From NCBI GenBank assembly GCA_948567375.1, contig OX419756.1, positions 59,782,333 through 59,846,332 on the forward strand: a stretch of 64,000 nt of DNA. Reading direction: 5' to 3'. The number at the start of each line of letters is the position of its first letter. Within the stretch, counting starts at the first letter, position 1. Below are positions 23,201-34,500 of the stretch, piece after piece. Made by a program: the position numbers and the translations under genes. The notes beneath the pieces were generated by a model. It searched no databases, had not been told where the DNA came from, and saw nothing but the letters and a program-made list of their open reading frames with translations. Source of the DNA: Lunularia cruciata. Lineage: Eukaryota; Streptophyta; Marchantiopsida; Lunulariales; Lunulariaceae.

Positions 23201-23278
23201 GAAAACTGATGATTATTGTAGCTATTGTTTTACTTCCACGAAAACTGATGATTATTGTAGCTATCTTTTTACTTCCAA
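23201..23278. repeat. 39-bp tandem duplication at the 3' end of the host ORF
   Basis: Two adjacent 39-bp units, 23201-23239 and 23240-23278, both read GAAAACTGATGATTATTGTA and onwards, with only about three differences near the centre and end. The right unit contains the stop codon of the minus-strand ORF and its last codons. Each unit, read on the minus strand, includes GGAAGTAAAA, which resembles a 5' splice site. Confidence 0.95.
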
Positions 23279-24520
23279 GCTTAGAGGTCTGTCCATACAC
23301 CTTCGCTTCCACAGTGTTGCTTCTGGAGCAGCCTTCCGTCGGTCGATAGAGCACTGTGTAGCGAAAGTACTTTCATCCCTGGTTGATTCCAGCGAGAAAT
23401 TTCCTTCCCGAGACACTTCCGATTCCGTGACGTTGCTGATAGCGTGAGAAACTTGGTGATGAGAGTGGACACGAATATCTGGTAGCTTCTTGCCCATGGA
23501 CGTCTGGTAGTACCTAGAATCTCTAAACGACGGAGTTTTAGCTTGCATGTCACAGGAAGCGAAGCGACTGAGATCAATTTCGTAATGATCTGCGGCTATT
23601 TCTGCGTCTCCTGGCACTCGACCGTCTTCTCCTTCGTGTACCGATTCCCTCGAACTCCAACCGCAAATGAAACCAGTTCTGAACATAGAAGCCCCCAAAA
23701 GTTGTTTTAAAAGATGGTTAAAATGCTGGATAGAGTGTTTTGAAACCGTACTGTAGGTGGAGACGGGAATAAGCTCCTTCTCAATCTCTACAATCTTCTT
23801 CAGACCTTCATGATCGAAGCCGTCAAGGCGCTTACAGGAGCGCATCAATCGAGGATTTTCAATCCCTTCGTTAAGATCCAAGGGCGGGATGTCATCTACT
23901 GCAGTGCGCTCAAGGGACTTCTCCCTCCCTGACCTCCTGGTTCCGAGCCTCCCTACGCCATCCTTGCTCTCGCCCCCGAGATCCATTTGAGCGAAGTCTT
24001 CAACGACGACGGTGGTGCTGTGGTCAGCTTTACTAGTAGTCCCCCGAGGTGCCTTCGCCTGTCTGCATTTCACCTGTCCTATGCAAGAGAGCTGAGGAGA
24101 GGATGGCTCACCAGTTCCCTCATTTACCCTGCTATTATCTACTGGAATTAGAGAGAAGAAAGCTCTCTGCGAACTCGCTGAGTCGCAATTCGGACTAAGT
24201 CGGATAGCTCTAGAGGAAAGAACAGATTCACCAATAAAGCAGGCCAGCAAAGGATTTCGAGAATGCGAGTGCGCAAAACCACGACGCTTGAAGTGCTTCA
24301 AGTTTTTCTGAGTTTCCGTAGTATTATGACTCATATGCCTAGAAAACGACCCCGTTCCGCTTCTGAAATCTCTTCCCGATGTAAACGTTTCACACACCAC
24401 TCTCGCGTCTCGCCTTCCGCTTCCCATCTGCGTGGGGAAGCCTCCTACACCCTCATCGTCCGATTGAGAAGGTTGCGGGTCGCCGGTCGAAGTATGAACG
24501 TCCTCCATGGCAGTCTCCAT
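23261..24520 (-). CDS. Uncharacterised plant-type protein with LDLNE (EAR/DLN-like) motif
   Basis: This is an uninterrupted 419-codon frame in a region where other frames rarely exceed 100 codons, so it is very unlikely to be chance. The start is the first ATG (METAMEDVH); two codons further upstream the frame begins with GTG, and an AG acceptor-like site (TTTGTATTTAG) ends 20 bases before the ATG. The protein is hydrophilic, rich in Ser, Arg and acidic residues, with no signal peptide or membrane segment. Residues ~212-218 read PPLDLNE, similar to the DLN/LxLxL repression motifs of plant nuclear proteins, flanked by basic clusters (TRRSGREKS upstream, RSCKRLDGF downstream). A short more hydrophobic stretch (HFNHLLKQLLGASMF) follows. 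I do not recognise the family. A nuclear regulator is a guess from the motif alone. The last codons fall in a duplicated splice-donor-like sequence, so further downstream exons are possible. Confidence 0.72.
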   Translation of the reverse strand: METAMEDVHTSTGDPQPSQSDDEGVGGFPTQMGSGRRDARVVCETFTSGRDFRSGTGSFSRHMSHNTTETQKNLKHFKRRGFAHSHSRNPLLACFIGESVLSSRAIRLSPNCDSASSQRAFFSLIPVDNSRVNEGTGEPSSPQLSCIGQVKCRQAKAPRGTTSKADHSTTVVVEDFAQMDLGGESKDGVGRLGTRRSGREKSLERTAVDDIPPLDLNEGIENPRLMRSCKRLDGFDHEGLKKIVEIEKELIPVSTYSTVSKHSIQHFNHLLKQLLGASMFRTGFICGWSSRESVHEGEDGRVPGDAEIAADHYEIDLSRFASCDMQAKTPSFRDSRYYQTSMGKKLPDIRVHSHHQVSHAISNVTESEVSREGNFSLESTRDESTFATQCSIDRRKAAPEATLWKRRCMDRPLSLEVKR

Positions 24521-24540
24521 TTTCACTCCTCTTCAGCACT

Positions 24541-25579
24541 CTAAATACAAAAGAGCAACAAATTTTAGCCTCGATGACGAACGCACTTACTTTACTTCCT
24601 TCCTTCGCAGCACTCCACTGAGGTTTTCATTCGGTACGTTGAACATATTAACTACTCAAAATAGACGACCTCGAGAGAAGAATGCACAACCCAGAAACCA
24701 CCTCGTCCATCGCCAGTGTAGACCATGTTCGAGGGCGGACTACCCAAATGCCTACTTCCAGCTGGAAATATGCACAATAAACCTCCCCTCACGAAGAAGA
24801 AGCCCCTATGAACTCCATATAATTCTCGAGACAAAAAGGCAATTTGTTTTTTGTTTGTTTTCCTCTTCTTGTCGAGATGTCGATCTTCTTTAGCCAGCAA
24901 ATTCTGGAACCACACGAACTACTAACTACATTACCTACACGTGTACGCCACCACCATCATGATACAGAAGACTAGCCCTCCTGCTGCTGATGATGATGCA
25001 CTCCTGCAACCTTCGAAACTGTAAAGCACGACTTCAGCACCGAGTAAGTTTGTTCACAAGAACATCTACAACAAAGCCGAATGTTTCTCTCGAGAATCTT
25101 CAGAAGTAGTAGCAGGTCCTCCCGCCTCTTCGTACTTGATTCGCTGACATCCAGGTCGGAGGAGAGGAAATAGTGGTAGTTCACAGCGAAAGCACGCGTG
25201 CAGTTCACGAAGAAGCACATGAGAGAGGACAGCGGGCAAGTCGACCAGCCAGCCGGCGAGCGCGCTGGGGAAGAGCTCTCTCGATGATTATAAGCAGCTG
25301 AGGAGGAGAGCTGGAGAGCAGCAGGTAACACTAAAGCAAACAGCGCAAGTAGTTGTCGTAGTCCCCGGAGAATGAGTAAGAGATGGAACAGTGCGCGAGA
25401 TTGCAGTTGACTAATTAAATACAGCACCATGAAATGACGAGAGGCACCGAAATGACTGCGCTCTTTCGCTTCACGCAGCTACCAACCGGGCAGGCAGGCA
25501 GGCGACGAAGGAAGGGCATAGACGTGAACGGGAGGGGAAGAAGGAAAAGGCCAAAGATAACAGATCGATCGAGACTCAC
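24541..25579 (-). other. Putative 5'UTR intron of the host gene
   Basis: On the minus strand a donor-like C|GTGAGTC lies at 25579 and an acceptor-like TTTGTATTTAG ends at 24541, defining a 1039-nt intron that would join a short leader exon to the ATG exon. Another donor-like site, GAG|GTGAGAGA, lies near 25626. No long frame of its own is present. This is inferred from splice motifs only. Confidence 0.4.
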
Positions 25580-25639
25580 GGTATCGAGCAAGGAAAGCAA
25601 ATCGGTGAGAGGAGTAGTCTCTCACCTCCTCTCCTTCAG

Positions 25640-25690
25640 TAGCAGCCTCTGAGCAGCTCTGTGTAGTAGTATATTGAAAGAGTCAAATTC
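25640..25690 (-). promoter_or_regulatory. Candidate core promoter of the minus-strand host gene
   Basis: On the minus strand CAATATACTACT (about 25665-25676) resembles a TATA box and lies ~90 bases upstream of the proposed donor site, followed by a purine-rich leader. Weak evidence; it depends on the intron model. Confidence 0.3.
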
Positions 25691-26216
25691 GGTCCTGTAC
25701 CGTCGCGAACCACACCGTAGTGCCACAGACGGCACACTCCCTGTGTGTCGACGGACCCAGCCGACCGCTTCCCTGGGTTATTATCTGGACCCCAACCGGG
25801 GTTGACTTTGACTGGCCGTCCAGTCCGGAAGAAGAGATCCTCCAGACCAGGTACTGTTTGCTCGGTCCATCCATCCCCCTAATAGCTGCGGTACTGTGGT
25901 ACTGAAGTTATTTCCTTCTTGCTCACTTGAAGGTTCGGAGTAAAACTATCTTTGAGGTGAACTTCTGTAACTCTGCAACCTACACAGATCCCCCTCCCTG
26001 ACCGTTCTCCAACCACACTAGCTGTATCGTTTGCTCTTACGACGTCGCGCTTAAGCTACACGATCCATCTGGTGAAGTAGCTTCCGTCTCAGGACAAGCG
26101 TGAGAGACATTTTCCTTCTTTCATTTCTCCCGTGTACGAGCATTTACTTACAAGGAATAGAAAATAGAGGAAAATGACTGTTTGAGGTTTTTGTATATAC
26201 CGCACTATAAACGAGT

Positions 26217-26271
26217 CTAGCAGTCCTGGGTGCACACTCAAGATATTTGAGTGTGCATCCCGGATTGCTAG
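26217..26271. repeat. 25-bp inverted repeat with 5-nt loop
   Basis: The arms CTAGCAGTCC...ACACTCAA and its complement face each other around GATAT. Of 25 positions 22 pair canonically, and two of the three mismatches would be G-U in RNA. Confidence 0.95.
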
Positions 26272-26590
26272 AGGATTCGCGGGCCCGTACCTTTCCTGGT
26301 GCTATATTCTTTCGTATATGGTAGTTGCGTAAACAGCAGTGAAGTGAAGTCGGTGTTTATGAAAGAAACTAAGAGATAAATACTCCTTTCCATTTATTTA
26401 GCTCGTCACACTCACGTGTCGAACTTCCGAGCTACTATTTACCTGTTATATTATGAAGTCACAATTACAAGTGATAAGATCGTAAACAAGTGAACAAATC
26501 CGTTGGCTTGCACGAATGGTTGAGCTGATTTTTCTCGCAAGAAGAATCTCTCGAAGTAATTGCTACTTGGGTTGCTTTGAAAGTTAACAC

Positions 26591-26608
26591 TTTAGGGTAA
26601 ACCCTAAA
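26591..26608. promoter_or_regulatory. Telo-box palindrome
   Basis: TTTAGGGT-AA-ACCCTAAA has perfect 8-bp arms. It contains the plant telo-box AAACCCTAA, a known promoter element and Polycomb/TRB recruitment motif, about 1 kb upstream of the proposed start of the host gene. A single occurrence could be chance. Confidence 0.5.
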
Positions 26609-27794
26609 CTTTAAACTTTAAATGAGTTTAACTATCCACTGTAGAGAGGGCAAATGATGCAACTACTGCATGAAGCTTACATCTCAAGTTCATGTGCGAT
26701 TTTAATCCTAATGTTTGTCCTGTCCGATGAGAAGTGAATGAATCCCAGTAGCAAGAAACAAACTGACCAATTTTACCGTTGTTGAACTATTACAGAGTAC
26801 CAGTTCTGATAGTATTAGACGACAGTACGTTTGCTGAGGACTTGGTCTACTGTACTTCCTCTCAAGTAGACGATGTTATCTCATGCGCTGTAGCATGCGT
26901 GGTCATTGCCACGGCTGCTGATACGACCAGATGCTGAAGGGACATGTATCGCATTGCAAGGTTGATGACATTGGACCTCCGCTTTATCACTAAGGTACCG
27001 ACTTTTGCTGTACTTCTCGAGCATCAGAGTTTACTAAACGAACGTAAAGTTGGGGGAAGGATAAGTAAATGCGAGTAACTTGCCAAGAAGAAGAAGACCC
27101 CACAACAGCTTCCGACTTTCGAGTGCTTTAGCAAGTAATTGATATCAATCATGCAGACCACCACCAAATTGGTTCCAAAGCACTATAGCTTTCGAGGCTC
27201 TCATTATCTCAAGAGGTGTCTCATATACCCCATGGAGTTCTATTTTCTTACTCTATTTGCGCATCTGTTCAGGATGATTCTTTATTACAATTAATTTGTG
27301 CCTCATGGAAAGTTTTTAAATAATCAGAACATGTTGATATAAACAGGAGAAAGACTTTCCGGACTACTATTCCATCTGACCGCTTACACTTCCTTTGCTT
27401 TTAACATCTTCATCACGTGGGCTTCTTTCCTTTTAGACTGCAAAATTTGCTGCTAAGATTAGGAGTTCACTTGCTACATGTGTTGCATGGGCATCGAGAA
27501 GCACGAAAGAAGGATAGTATATGACTATGTACCACAACTCATGTGGATTCAGAAACCTCGAGCTATAGCCAAATGGATGACATCAGAACCTTTAACAAAC
27601 TACTGTAATAAATACGGCCCCATGGTTTGTACGCAGTGGAAGAGAATGGTGCATATTTCCAACTGCCTGGACTATATACGTGGTTATGCCCGGCCACCCG
27701 CCTTGGTATACTCGCTTATCTCAAGACGTAGACTTTCATCATGATTGTTGTTAAATGATCAAGAGAAGAATAAGGTGATGGTGTAGAGAACGCT

Positions 27795-29260
27795 GTGGAT
27801 GGGAAGACCCCGTCAAGCCCGAACAAGGGAGAGACAAAAAAAAGTAAAATGGGGCTAGATCCCAATAGAGTCTATACGAGACATTTACCCTACCGCACCT
27901 AAGATAGTCGAGCTATGCAAGTCGTAATGTCTACAAACAAGTGGAGCATCCGAAGAAATATCACCTCGTGTGATTGTTCTCCTTTGGATTGCACCAACCA
28001 CTACCCTCTGTAGAGCAATGGACACACATTGCCTAAAGTATGCTACAAAGTATGAGAGTGAGAGTGGTACCCCTAGAGCCTAACATGATAAGCTCTCATG
28101 CTGCACTCCTTGAAAGATGTGTTGAATGTCGTGTCCATAGCTCCATATAACTCCAAGGTTAGAGAAACAAAGAGGTGACCTCGTTGCATGCCCCTATACT
28201 TGGAAACCTTGCGACCTATTGTTGCTACACTCACCGTTCATCCATGGGGATGGGTAATCACTCCCTCCAAAATTGTATCCCCCGTAGGATCTGTAACCAC
28301 AACATCCGCTACTACACCTGATCATCTTGGACCAAGTATAAATATGCCTTGACACGTGTCGTCTGCAAAGCATATGAACGCTCCCTCCAAGCCAAGTATT
28401 CACTCTCTCGTGCCATAGCAAACACTATGTCCTTAATAGTATCATGGGTAGTTATCCTCTATCCTCCAAAAGGACACCATGTCATATGGACCATTGTTGC
28501 ATCTAGTGTAGAACCACATTCACAAGTGAGTAATGAAGATGCATATGGGTGGACCAAACCTAGGCAAAACCTCATTGTTGTAGAGAAAGTAGTTAGTGCG
28601 AGTTGGAACGCCCTAATACATGATCGAGCTAGGATCCAAGAGTGTGCACCCTTGCTGGAGCAAAAGTGAAGACGTGCTCTTGTAGCCTGAGGAATGAATG
28701 AATCAACTAAGAGAGAATGTAGCATATGCTCACATTGTCGCTCCATCAAGGAAGACTATAAACCTCTAGTCCAATTTGATGATAGTGAAGCAAAAGATGG
28801 AAAGTCCTCTCGTGCTTGTGGGGATAGACTATCTTTCGTATGTTGTAATAACATCTGGCAAGAATAGGACCCCTCCTCCCCCTTTGCCACATAAGTATCC
28901 AAAACCGGCCTATCAACAACCACAAATGAGAGGAAAGTAGGGGTGTCGACAGAGCACAACTACCCAAAAATGCTATAGGTGTCATCTCCTCCATAGATAG
29001 CAAGCAAACCCCTCCACACAAGATCACAAAGCCATCTGTCTACATGCCAAATCCCCTATCACACTCTCAAAAGTCATTGGTCCCAAAGACTCCCATAATC
29101 CTCCTATCAAATGCTCTCAAACGTGATAGGAAGGATGAGGAGAGGAAACTGTGCGCATGAGATAAGTTGATCAGCAAGCAATACTAGAGGGTATATCAAA
29201 TGCCACTTACGGATCTCCTACATACAAGGGGTGATAGAAAGACTGATTTTCATGGACCGT
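27795..29260 (-). mobile_element. LINE family E, 5'-truncated copy 2
   Basis: This aligns to 9885-11280. Reading leftwards: LLSMEEMTPIAFLGS, then RARLHFCSSKGAHSWILARS, FCLGLVHPYASSLLTCECG and a zinc knuckle STLDATMVHMTWCPFGG (28749-28459), the endonuclease-like part (28421-28194), then the 3'-tail module at 27795-27890. The knuckle CxC..H..C is better kept here than in copy 1. The RT is absent, consistent with incomplete reverse transcription. Frames shift several times. Confidence 0.8.
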
Positions 29261-30784
29261 TAATGCCTGTCAGTCTCCACATTCGTAGTACAAGGAGAAG
29301 GCTCTAGGTTGTGTGTACTCACTTGAATTTGTGAGATGATACGTTCAAGATTCCTTTTATTTTGCAAAGTCATTTTATACAGAGGTTCAAGTTCAAGTAG
29401 CAATGCTTATCAAATTCACTGAATTCAAGCCACATATCATATGAATTACAATGTTTCATAGAGTATCCTTATGATGTTACATGCTATACCAGTCAAACTT
29501 GCGAGGCAGATCATTCAGTACGGTTTTGTAGACTTGTTTGGTTTTGCGAGCTCAGTGTCGATTGAGCTTAATAGAAGTTTAGGATTAAACCTGTTTATTG
29601 GTTATACTCAAGATGACCTGGACAAATTAGAGCAATATAATATGAGCAATTTCACCATATGACCTTCCTTACGCATCTTTCACCATATGAAGCTTTCGAA
29701 CAAATTAATAGTCTGCCCGTGAACAAGAGTCTGCCCGTGACGTGAATGAGAGTCGCCTACAAGCGAGAGTTGCCCATGCGTTCAAAAACACTACTTTGCA
29801 TGTAGCATTTACACACGTTTAGTCGAACGATCTCCAGTCATACCCATCTGATACCATAAACTTAGTGTTTATCACTCTATAAGCGCACCATAGCAAAACA
29901 AAAGTTCACTAGATGTGTACTTGGAAGAGCACCTAGGGGCATATGTGGACAATATATGGGAATAATTATCGATAATGAAGCATGTAACATGTAATTCATC
30001 ACATCATCTCCATTACCGAGGACGAAATAACCCGTCATTTCATTGAAGATCTGAAGCCAGTTACTATAGCCTGACGATCTCAAGTTAATAAGATAACCGT
30101 TTGAATTTCAATATCCTCTAACTTTGGTTAACAAGCATTTCCTGGATCAGACGGAAAATGATTAAGAGCAATTTCATAAGGAGGTTTGTTCAGATTGGTA
30201 GATATGTATAAAAGTTTCATCTATAGATATGTATAGATGAAACTTTTGCTATCACAGAAGCAGGCGTACATGCTGTGACGTCCCTTCTTGACACAATCTC
30301 TCGTCCATGGGCAACTCGTTTGCAGGAAGACTGGCGATTCTTGAGGGCAGGCTCTCGTTCACCGTTATGTTGAACAGGGTCATATGGTGAAATACCGGTC
30401 GAACAGGGTCATACGGTATTGTTCATATAATATAATATAATATATATTAGAACACTGAATATTCCAGGTTTCAACACGCTTATACAAGCACACCAACCAA
30501 TAGAAGGAATCAATCTTCATCGAAACTTGTTTCTGCATACAGTATATTGCACTGTATATTTCTGCGTTCTGGACTCTTCGCGTTCGTTGCCCAGTTTCCT
30601 GTGAAGTTTGTCCGTACTTAATTCGTTTAAGTACCAAGTACGACCCAAATATTCTTGGTTCAGTTCATTACGTACGCGGTCGCCTTTTTCTTCGTTCATT
30701 ATATGCGTGACAAAGCTGACCCGGTGGTCGTTTAGTCATTGTTTCTAGCAATAGAAAGAAAGAGGCGACCGCCAAGAATAACAA
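29261..30784. other. No supportable gene; short repeats
   Basis: It contains a perfect 16-bp inverted repeat (30210-30247), a direct repeat GAACAGGGTCATA at about 30373 and 30402, repeated TTCACCATATGA near 29651 and 29680, and repeated GTCTGCCCGTGA near 29711 and 29731. No frame has recognisable domains. Confidence 0.45.
30210..30247. repeat. Perfect 16-bp inverted repeat
   Basis: AAAAGTTTCATCTATA and its exact complement are separated by GATATG. Confidence 0.97.
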
Positions 30785-30875
30785 GAAGATGGGAAGACCC
30801 ATCAAGCCGTACAAGGATAAGACCTACTAGGTAAAAATGGAGCTAATCCCCAATCATATCTGTTGGAGAAAGAGC
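30785..30875 (-). repeat. Isolated LINE 3'-tail module
   Basis: GGGAAGACCCATCAAGCCGT, ACAAGGATAAGACC, then AATGGAGCTAATCCCCAAT and GGAGAAAGAG; the same order as the tail of LINE family E. Confidence 0.7.
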
Positions 30876-31024
30876 GGATAGAAAGCTAGCTATAGAGAGC
30901 AGAAAGAACCTTACTTTGTCTCTTGACCACTGAGAACGCGTTCTGAGAACAGTATCTTACAATTTTGAACTTGAGGCTTTTCTGAATTTCCAGGAGAAGA
31001 CGAGAAAGACGACGGCGTAGGATA

Positions 31025-31118
31025 ACAAGGGGGAAGACCCCCATCAAGCTGTATAAGGATAAAACACAAGAGAGTAAAATGGGGAAAAGCCCCAATAGTT
31101 CCGGTAGGAGAAATCTGG
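31025..31118 (-). repeat. Isolated LINE 3'-tail module
   Basis: GGAAGACCCCCATCAAGCTG, TATAAGGATAAAAC, then AAATGGGGAAAAGCCCCAAT and AGGAGAAATCTGG. It lies only 150 bp from the previous module and in the same orientation. Confidence 0.75.
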
Positions 31119-31484
31119 AGACTATTTCCATCATTACCGAAATTTAAAGGTTCCTGGTTTCCAAGGAGAATGCTTTTCCTGTTCACGTTGACGGTTTCCG
31201 GGTTTGAACTCGTGTCTCCATAAAAGTAGGACGAATGCAGATTTTGTCAACAATGCCGAATTCATTTCTATCTCAATAAACATGGGTGAATGGTGAATCT
31301 AGAGGAATTACGATCCAACATAAGTACTAACCTTATGGGCAATGTATGCTATGAGTTTGAAGTTTGATTCACCCCCTTCTCCTATTGTAGACTAAATGCG
31401 GCACGGACAACCAGAATCGTATCTGCTTCTTGAGAGTTCTCTAAATGTATTGTGATGATCCGTACGCAAGCTATAAGCTAGACC

Positions 31485-31535
31485 TGAGGTTTAAACACAA
31501 GTCTAGTAAGTAAGATGGAGTTTAGCCCCATCTTA
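31485..31535 (-). repeat. Partial LINE 3'-tail module (weak)
   Basis: The hairpin part only: TAAGATGGAGTTTAGCCCCA, preceded by AAACACAAGTCTAG as in the neighbouring module. The AAGACC...AAGCCGT part is missing. Confidence 0.4.
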
Positions 31536-34500
31536 CCTCTGGTGTTTTATGTTCGTGCGCTTTCATGGGTGTTCTCATCCTTCTGTGTGTCACTTCCGGA
31601 GGTGTTCGTTTTGCAACCCGTTCTTATGTATTGTGGCTTTGTCAATTACTTGTTTTCGCCCGACACTACGTGTTCGTTCTATGTGATCAATATTACCGTC
31701 AAAGTAGCAAGCTAACTTGAAGGGCTAGCATCCTGGATATAATTTTCAGTAAGAGAGCCTACAAAAGAACCTCCATTGGCTCCATTGGTTCCATTGTCAA
31801 AGTTTGCCAAAGTGAGAAAGTACTTTGGAGTCTTGCGCTGAAATCATTTTCAAAATATGAAACACCCACCTGATCTAATACAAGCAACGTACAAGATCAC
31901 AAGCATATTTTCAAAGAGTATAATACCCTAAACTCACTACATATAGTCTAAAGTTGGATGACATAATGTTGTCTAGCTAGCCGAGATTCAAGTCGAGACT
32001 CTCCACTGAGCTCGTTTGTGTTACCACGGTCGAGAACCAACCTGCCGTAGTAGGCAAAACCGAGAACTGCATGGTGCACTCCATTCTTGGTTAGTGTAGT
32101 TAACGGTAATTAAGAAGTAGTTTGAGTTTTCTGGCCTCTTATCAAACGTGCATCAATTCGTGTATACTAATAGATGTACGTTACAAGACAAATCAGTTTT
32201 ATCAAATTTTGGCTCGAGGTTCTTTACACTATTTGAGTTTTACAACACCTAATTACTGAAAAGAGCACAGTTAGAATTGGAGGTCTCCCCGCGTCTCATA
32301 AATCTATTCCTGATAATTAACCCTGGTTCCCTTTCACCGAAAGTTCTTCCAAATAGGTGGTCCCCTTCACCGGGTACACCCAACCCCAGTAGTAACCGGA
32401 GTTACGGGGTAGTCGAAGTCAAAGTTCAAAGTAACATGCACGATTTGCGGAACGGACATGCTCAGGTCGTACGTACAATCATGAACGGTAATGTCACAGC
32501 TCCGTTCAGGATGTAGGCGACCAGACAAGTACGGGAAGTCGACCGTCGGTACCAATGTTTTGGCATTCAAGGCGCATTCTGACAACCGCAACTGAATTCT
32601 ATCAAGCATCCCAAAAGGGATCCGGCAGTACGACTGATCTTGCGATTGATTGTTTCTAATCATTTGCAAAGTAGACTTATTTAGCACTAATCGCCTGCGT
32701 TAGTAACGCTACAGGAAACACTGCAGGTAGAGCTTGGAGTTTATTGCTCCCCAACAACTTATTCGACCTGTAGTAGCTGATGTACATTATGAGACCGTTA
32801 ACACAACCCCTAGTTTCCTGAATGTTCGTGTTCCCTCTTTTGTCTCTCCCTTGTACTGATTGATGTGGTCTTTTCATCTTTCATGTGTTCTATGTGGTTG
32901 CCTTTTTCTCGTTCCTGAACGCTCGTGTAAAATATACGAAGCATTCCACCGTTGCATCCTAAAAGCAGTTTAGAGTTACACGCTTTGCGGAGGATTGCAT
33001 ACCTAATGAATTAAGTAATGAATATTCAGAGTCCAACTCTTTTTGAACTCGGATGCACTCATACCACGTTTCTCGGTACCTATGAGTTCTATCATGTCTT
33101 CTGGACCAATTTCGGGGTCGAAGACTCTCAACATTAGTTTCCCAGTCCGAAAATGCAACGAGTGAATTTTAGAACTAAAATAAGAAGTCAAAAGATCTTG
33201 AAATTGATCACTGGATTCCTAGTATTTTGAATGATATTATAGGATATTTATTTCAAAATTTATCTTTGTTTATCCGTTGGTATGCATGCTAGTTCTTATT
33301 GGGATTTTTTTATATATATGAAGTAGATTGGAGTACGTGTCAATAGGTGATATGTTGCATTAGGGTGCATTAGTGTTTTTGTGGATTTTTTTCTTGTGGA
33401 TTTTGACTTGAATTTGTGGTACAAAGTATAAAAAACCATTTATATTAGAAAATTACATAGAAAATAAACATAATATGCTATAATGGAAATATAAAATGGG
33501 AGATATTATTATATTTATATCTATATCTACATAAATGTAGAGTGTGGACTCGCGGTACATTAAGTGGAGAGAAGAGTCTTAGGGAAGTTTAGTGTGGAGT
33601 GAGTTTCTTTAGGTGAAAATACTTAAAGTCGCTTTTCTGTAGTATCAAAGTTAGGAAATTTTACTCTATCCTTATTGGAATATGATTCAAAAACGCTCTT
33701 TCTCAAGGAGTTAAAAGGGGATCTTCAAAACTCCTAGTTGAAACCTCAAAGGAATTTGTATTTTACCAAGTGAGATTATAAAAGATCCAATTTTACTATT
33801 CTAGGAGGTTAGAATTCAAGAGAACAAGTAAAAGATATTCCAAATGTTAGAGATTCGTTAAGATCTGTATTTATACTTTAGGTGAGTTAAACAAAGTTAG
33901 CAATTAACTTCTCGGCCAAGTTACTTCTTAACTAAGCTACTCAATCCATAAAAAATTTCTTCAAGCTATCGTACAGAGGTTCCATATATCTTTAAGATAT
34001 CCCTTTATGACTTCCTTGTTACTTCTTGGAATATAATTAGGAAGTTCATAGTAATTTACATACCATTTTTTACTTAATTATTGTGGTATATTTCCATATA
34101 CTATAGGTACAGATTTACCTTTTGCTAGGCAATGAGATCCTTTCATATGTTATTGTTTCAAACTATTGGATCCAAGTATCTTGAGCATGGTAAAGATTAT
34201 TAAGGAACTCTGATGTAACATTCTGAAAGCACGTTACCATTTCAAAGACTCTTTTATTCCACATATTATTAACAACTAAAAGTAATTGGATGCTTTGGTA
34301 CAGATTTAATCAGCTTCATATTCCTTATGATCTTGAATGATGATCAGAGGTGGAGAAGTCCAAGAAAGGAGGATGGATTCTAATTAGGAAATGTGAGAGA
34401 CAAGACAAATACAAATCTAGTAATGAATATCAAGTCAATAAATCTAAAGAGAGATAACTTCAAGGATAAAGAAGGAATAAAAATCACTTAGAAATAATTT

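Larger units (their letters stand above)
25691..27794. other. Upstream region of the host gene; palindromes, no gene
   Basis: No coding frame is supportable; the 88-codon frame at 27478-27744 has no recognisable features. It holds the inverted repeat at 26217-26271 and the telo-box palindrome at 26591-26608. Confidence 0.45.

Noticed and set aside
24520-24526. Start of the host ORF at 24526
   Set aside because: The codon there is GTG; the first ATG in frame is at 24520-24518.
24507-24893. 128-codon plus-strand frame opposite the host gene leader
   Set aside because: Lies antisense to the proposed 5'UTR intron and has no domain; the minus-strand gene is far longer.
26217-26271. Canonical microRNA precursor
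   Set aside because: The loop is only 5 nt and total length 55 nt, too short for a plant pri-miRNA; kept as an inverted repeat only.
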